NCBI GenBank assembly: GCA_002414865.1
Contig: DIAQ01000070.1
Location: 8,005-16,029, forward strand
Direction of reading: 5' to 3'
DNA from: a candidate division Hyd24-12 bacterium UBA5074
GTDB taxonomy: Bacteria > Fermentibacterota > Fermentibacteria > Fermentibacterales > Fermentibacteraceae
DNA: 8,025 bases
Shown here: positions 5,987 through 8,025 of the stretch, piece after piece
Position numbering within the stretch: the stretch's first letter is position 1
Layout of the letters: each line of letters starts with the position of its first letter
Notes under the pieces: model-generated
The model's input: only the letters and a program-made list of their open reading frames with translations
What the model was told of the DNA's origin: nothing
The model's database searches: none
Made by a program: the position numbers and the translations under genes

Positions 5987-8025
5987 ATGAAGAGGGAGTT
6001 CCCTCTGGGGAACCTGAGAAACATAGGAATCATGGCCCACATCGATGCGGGCAAGACCACGATGTCGGAGCGCATGCTGTTCTACACCGGGAAGACCCAC
6101 CGGCTCGGAGAGGTCCACGACGGCAAGGCCATCATGGACTGGATGGACCAGGAGCAGGAGAGGGGCATAACGATAACGAGCGCCGCGACGGCCATCGTCT
6201 GGCGCGGACACATGATCAACCTCATCGACACCCCCGGGCATGTCGACTTCACCGTCGAGGTGGAGCGAAGCCTCAGGGTGCTCGACGGGGTCATCGCGCT
6301 CTTCTGTGCGGTGGGCGGAGTCGAGCCCCAGTCCGAGACCGTCTGGAGGCAGGCGGAGAGGTACTCGGTTCCGAGGATCGCCTTCGTGAACAAGATGGAC
6401 CGTCTGGGAGCCGACTTCTACGGCGTGGTCCAGTCAATCCAGGAGGAACTGGGAGCGAACGCAGTCCCGCTCGTCATTCCCATCGGCTCCGAGGATTCCT
6501 TCAGGGGCATCATCGACCTCGTCAGGGGTTGTGCGGTTTATTACAACAAGGAAGATTCCGGCATGACCTGGCGCGAAGAACCCGTGCCGGAGGAGATGCT
6601 TCAGACCTACACCTACTGGCGCGGCAACCTGATCGAGCGGGCCAGCGAAGTGGACGAGAAGCTTTTCGCCAAGTTCTTTGCCGACGAGGAGATCAGCAGG
6701 GAGGACCTGGTCGCGGCGCTCAGGAAGGCGACACACTCGGGGGCGATCTGCCCGGTCCTGTGCGGCAGCGCATATCGCAACACCGGCGTTCAGAGACTCC
6801 TCGATGCAGTCGTGGACTATCTTCCCGGCCCTCTCGACCTCCCTCCCGTCAACGGCCTCTGCCTGAAGGGCAACTCCATCGAGCGCGTCCCCAGGGACGA
6901 CGGGAGACTGGCCGCCCTCGCATTCAAGGTGGTCACGGACAAGCATGTGGGCAAGCTGGTCTACGTCCGGGTCTACTCGGGGACTCTGCAGGCGGGTTCA
7001 TACATCTACAACTCCTCCAGGGACTGCATGCAGAGGATCGGTAGAATCCTCCGGATGCACGCGGACAAGCGCGAGAGCATCGAGGCACTCTTTACAGGCG
7101 AGATCGGAGCCGTCACCGGCCTTCAGGACACCAGCACGGGTGATACGATCTGCGTCCGTGAGGATCCCATCATCCTGGATGCCATCGAATTCCCGGAACC
7201 GGTCGTGAGCGTTGCGGTTACGATCGACAAGGCTTCTGAACGGGATCACCTGTCGAGCGCCCTTATGAAACTGGCGGAAGAGGACCCCACCTTCATCGTG
7301 GCGACGGACCGCGAGACTTCCGAAACCGTCATCTCGGGAATGGGCGAACTCCACCTGGAGATTCTCGTGGAGCGCCTCAGGCGCGAGTTCAACCTGGATG
7401 TCACGACCTCCGCACCCAGGGTTGCCTACAGGGAAACCCTCACCACTTCAGTGGAGATCGACGAGAGGCTCGTCAAGCAGACCGGCGGCCACGGCCAGTT
7501 CGCTCATGTCGTCATGAGGCTGGAGCCAATGCCGGCCGGGCATGGCTTCGAGTTCGAGAGCCGGGTCTCCGGCGGGAGGATCCCCAGGGAGTTCATCGGT
7601 TCGGTTGAGAAGGGCGTGATCGAAGCCATGGAGCGCGGTGTCATGGCGGACTACCCGGTGGTGGACGTGAAGGTGATCCTGCTCGACGGCTCCGCGCACG
7701 AGGTGGATTCGTCCGACATGGCCTTCCGCCGGTGCGCATCCGAAGGCTTCAAGCGCGCATTCATGAAGGGCGATCCGCAGCTGCTCGAGCCCATCATGAG
7801 CGTCATGGTCATCACGCCGGAGGAATACTCGGGCGCGGTGGCGGGAACGGTCTACGAGAAGCGCGGAAGCATCACCTCCATGGGCAGGCAGGGCAACGCA
7901 CAGGTCCTCAAGGCTCTCATCCCGCTGGCAGGGATGTTCGGATACGCCACCGAGCTCAGGAACATGAGCCAGGGACGGGCATCCTTCTCGATGCAGTTCG
8001 AGCATTACGAGGCAGTGCCGACATC
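5987..8025 (+). CDS. fusA: Translation elongation factor G (partial, last residues beyond window)
   Basis: From the ATG at 5987, with GGAGG five bases upstream, 679 codons run open to the window edge. Bacterial EF-G is about 690-705 residues, so only a short tail is missing. GTPase motifs are complete: G1 AHIDAGKTT (17-25), G2 RGITIT (59-64), G3 DTPGHVDF (81-88, with catalytic H85), G4 NKMD (135-138) and G5 CGSA (259-262). Domain II starts near 290, domain III (MGELHLEI) near 452, domain IV carries loop KQTGGHGQFAHV (497-508) and tip H571 in AHEVDSSD, and domain V ends in FGYATELRNMSQGRASF. It drives GTP-powered tRNA-mRNA translocation or, if a paralogue, ribosome recycling. The upstream gene is a methyltransferase, not rpsG, and it has its own promoter. 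Positions 579-630 (AFRRCASEGF, GAVAGTVYEKRG) differ from the common SRRRG-type form, hinting at an spdEFG-like subfamily. The gene symbol reflects family, not proven orthology. Confidence 0.95.
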   Translation, partial: MKREFPLGNLRNIGIMAHIDAGKTTMSERMLFYTGKTHRLGEVHDGKAIMDWMDQEQERGITITSAATAIVWRGHMINLIDTPGHVDFTVEVERSLRVLDGVIALFCAVGGVEPQSETVWRQAERYSVPRIAFVNKMDRLGADFYGVVQSIQEELGANAVPLVIPIGSEDSFRGIIDLVRGCAVYYNKEDSGMTWREEPVPEEMLQTYTYWRGNLIERASEVDEKLFAKFFADEEISREDLVAALRKATHSGAICPVLCGSAYRNTGVQRLLDAVVDYLPGPLDLPPVNGLCLKGNSIERVPRDDGRLAALAFKVVTDKHVGKLVYVRVYSGTLQAGSYIYNSSRDCMQRIGRILRMHADKRESIEALFTGEIGAVTGLQDTSTGDTICVREDPIILDAIEFPEPVVSVAVTIDKASERDHLSSALMKLAEEDPTFIVATDRETSETVISGMGELHLEILVERLRREFNLDVTTSAPRVAYRETLTTSVEIDERLVKQTGGHGQFAHVVMRLEPMPAGHGFEFESRVSGGRIPREFIGSVEKGVIEAMERGVMADYPVVDVKVILLDGSAHEVDSSDMAFRRCASEGFKRAFMKGDPQLLEPIMSVMVITPEEYSGAVAGTVYEKRGSITSMGRQGNAQVLKALIPLAGMFGYATELRNMSQGRASFSMQFEHYEAVPT

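Noticed and set aside
5971..7044. Plus-strand open frame of 357 codons overlapping the start of EF-G
   Set aside because: It is out of frame with a full set of EF-G motifs and its translation is rich in R, G and P, typical of a shifted frame in GC-rich DNA.
7448..8005. Minus-strand open frame of 185 codons opposite EF-G
   Set aside because: It is antisense to domains IV and V of EF-G, which are fully conserved, and its own translation matches no family I recognise.

Overview
The window is GC-rich, gene-dense bacterial chromosome with no sign of mobile elements, CRISPR arrays or RNA genes. The best clue to the source is a secreted seven-repeat FG-GAP/VCBS protein with a C-terminal FlgD-like / type IX secretion (Por) sorting domain. 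Together with an AlgB-like sigma54 activator, this architecture suggests the wider FCB group (Bacteroidota/Fibrobacterota and high-GC candidate phyla such as Eisenbacteria, Fermentibacteria or Latescibacteria). That placement is inference; no marker gene here settles it.

Layout: 1-1251 (minus) is the N-terminal 417 residues of a membrane histidine kinase, cut by the left window edge inside its HisKA domain. 1252-1403 is a 152-nt gap with a sigma54-type promoter for the kinase, an inverted repeat and a duplicated ~24-nt element, arranged like an enhancer-dependent promoter. 1404-2768 (minus) is an NtrC-family response regulator with an intact GAFTGA loop. Gene order (regulator then kinase) and domain layout match the algB-kinB pair of pseudomonads. 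2769-2983 is a divergent intergenic region. 2984-4792 (plus) encodes the secreted seven-bladed propeller protein. 4793-4983 holds hairpins and a perfect 14-bp palindrome. 4984-5790 (plus) is a class I SAM-dependent methyltransferase. 5791-5986 holds a weak terminator and a good sigma70-like promoter. 5987 to the right edge (plus) is translation elongation factor G, missing only its last residues.

How the parts fit: the kinase presumably senses an envelope signal and controls the sigma54 activator. The activator may in turn drive its own kinase gene from the promoter at 1282-1297 through upstream sites at 1315-1398, giving a feedback loop. The propeller gene diverges from the regulator gene, so it could be a target, but no sigma54 site was found in front of it. 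The methyltransferase and EF-G look like independent transcription units. The EF-G gene does not have the usual str-operon neighbour upstream (rpsG), so it may be a paralogue.

No convincing new system was found. The most original signal is the regulatory architecture at 1282-1398.
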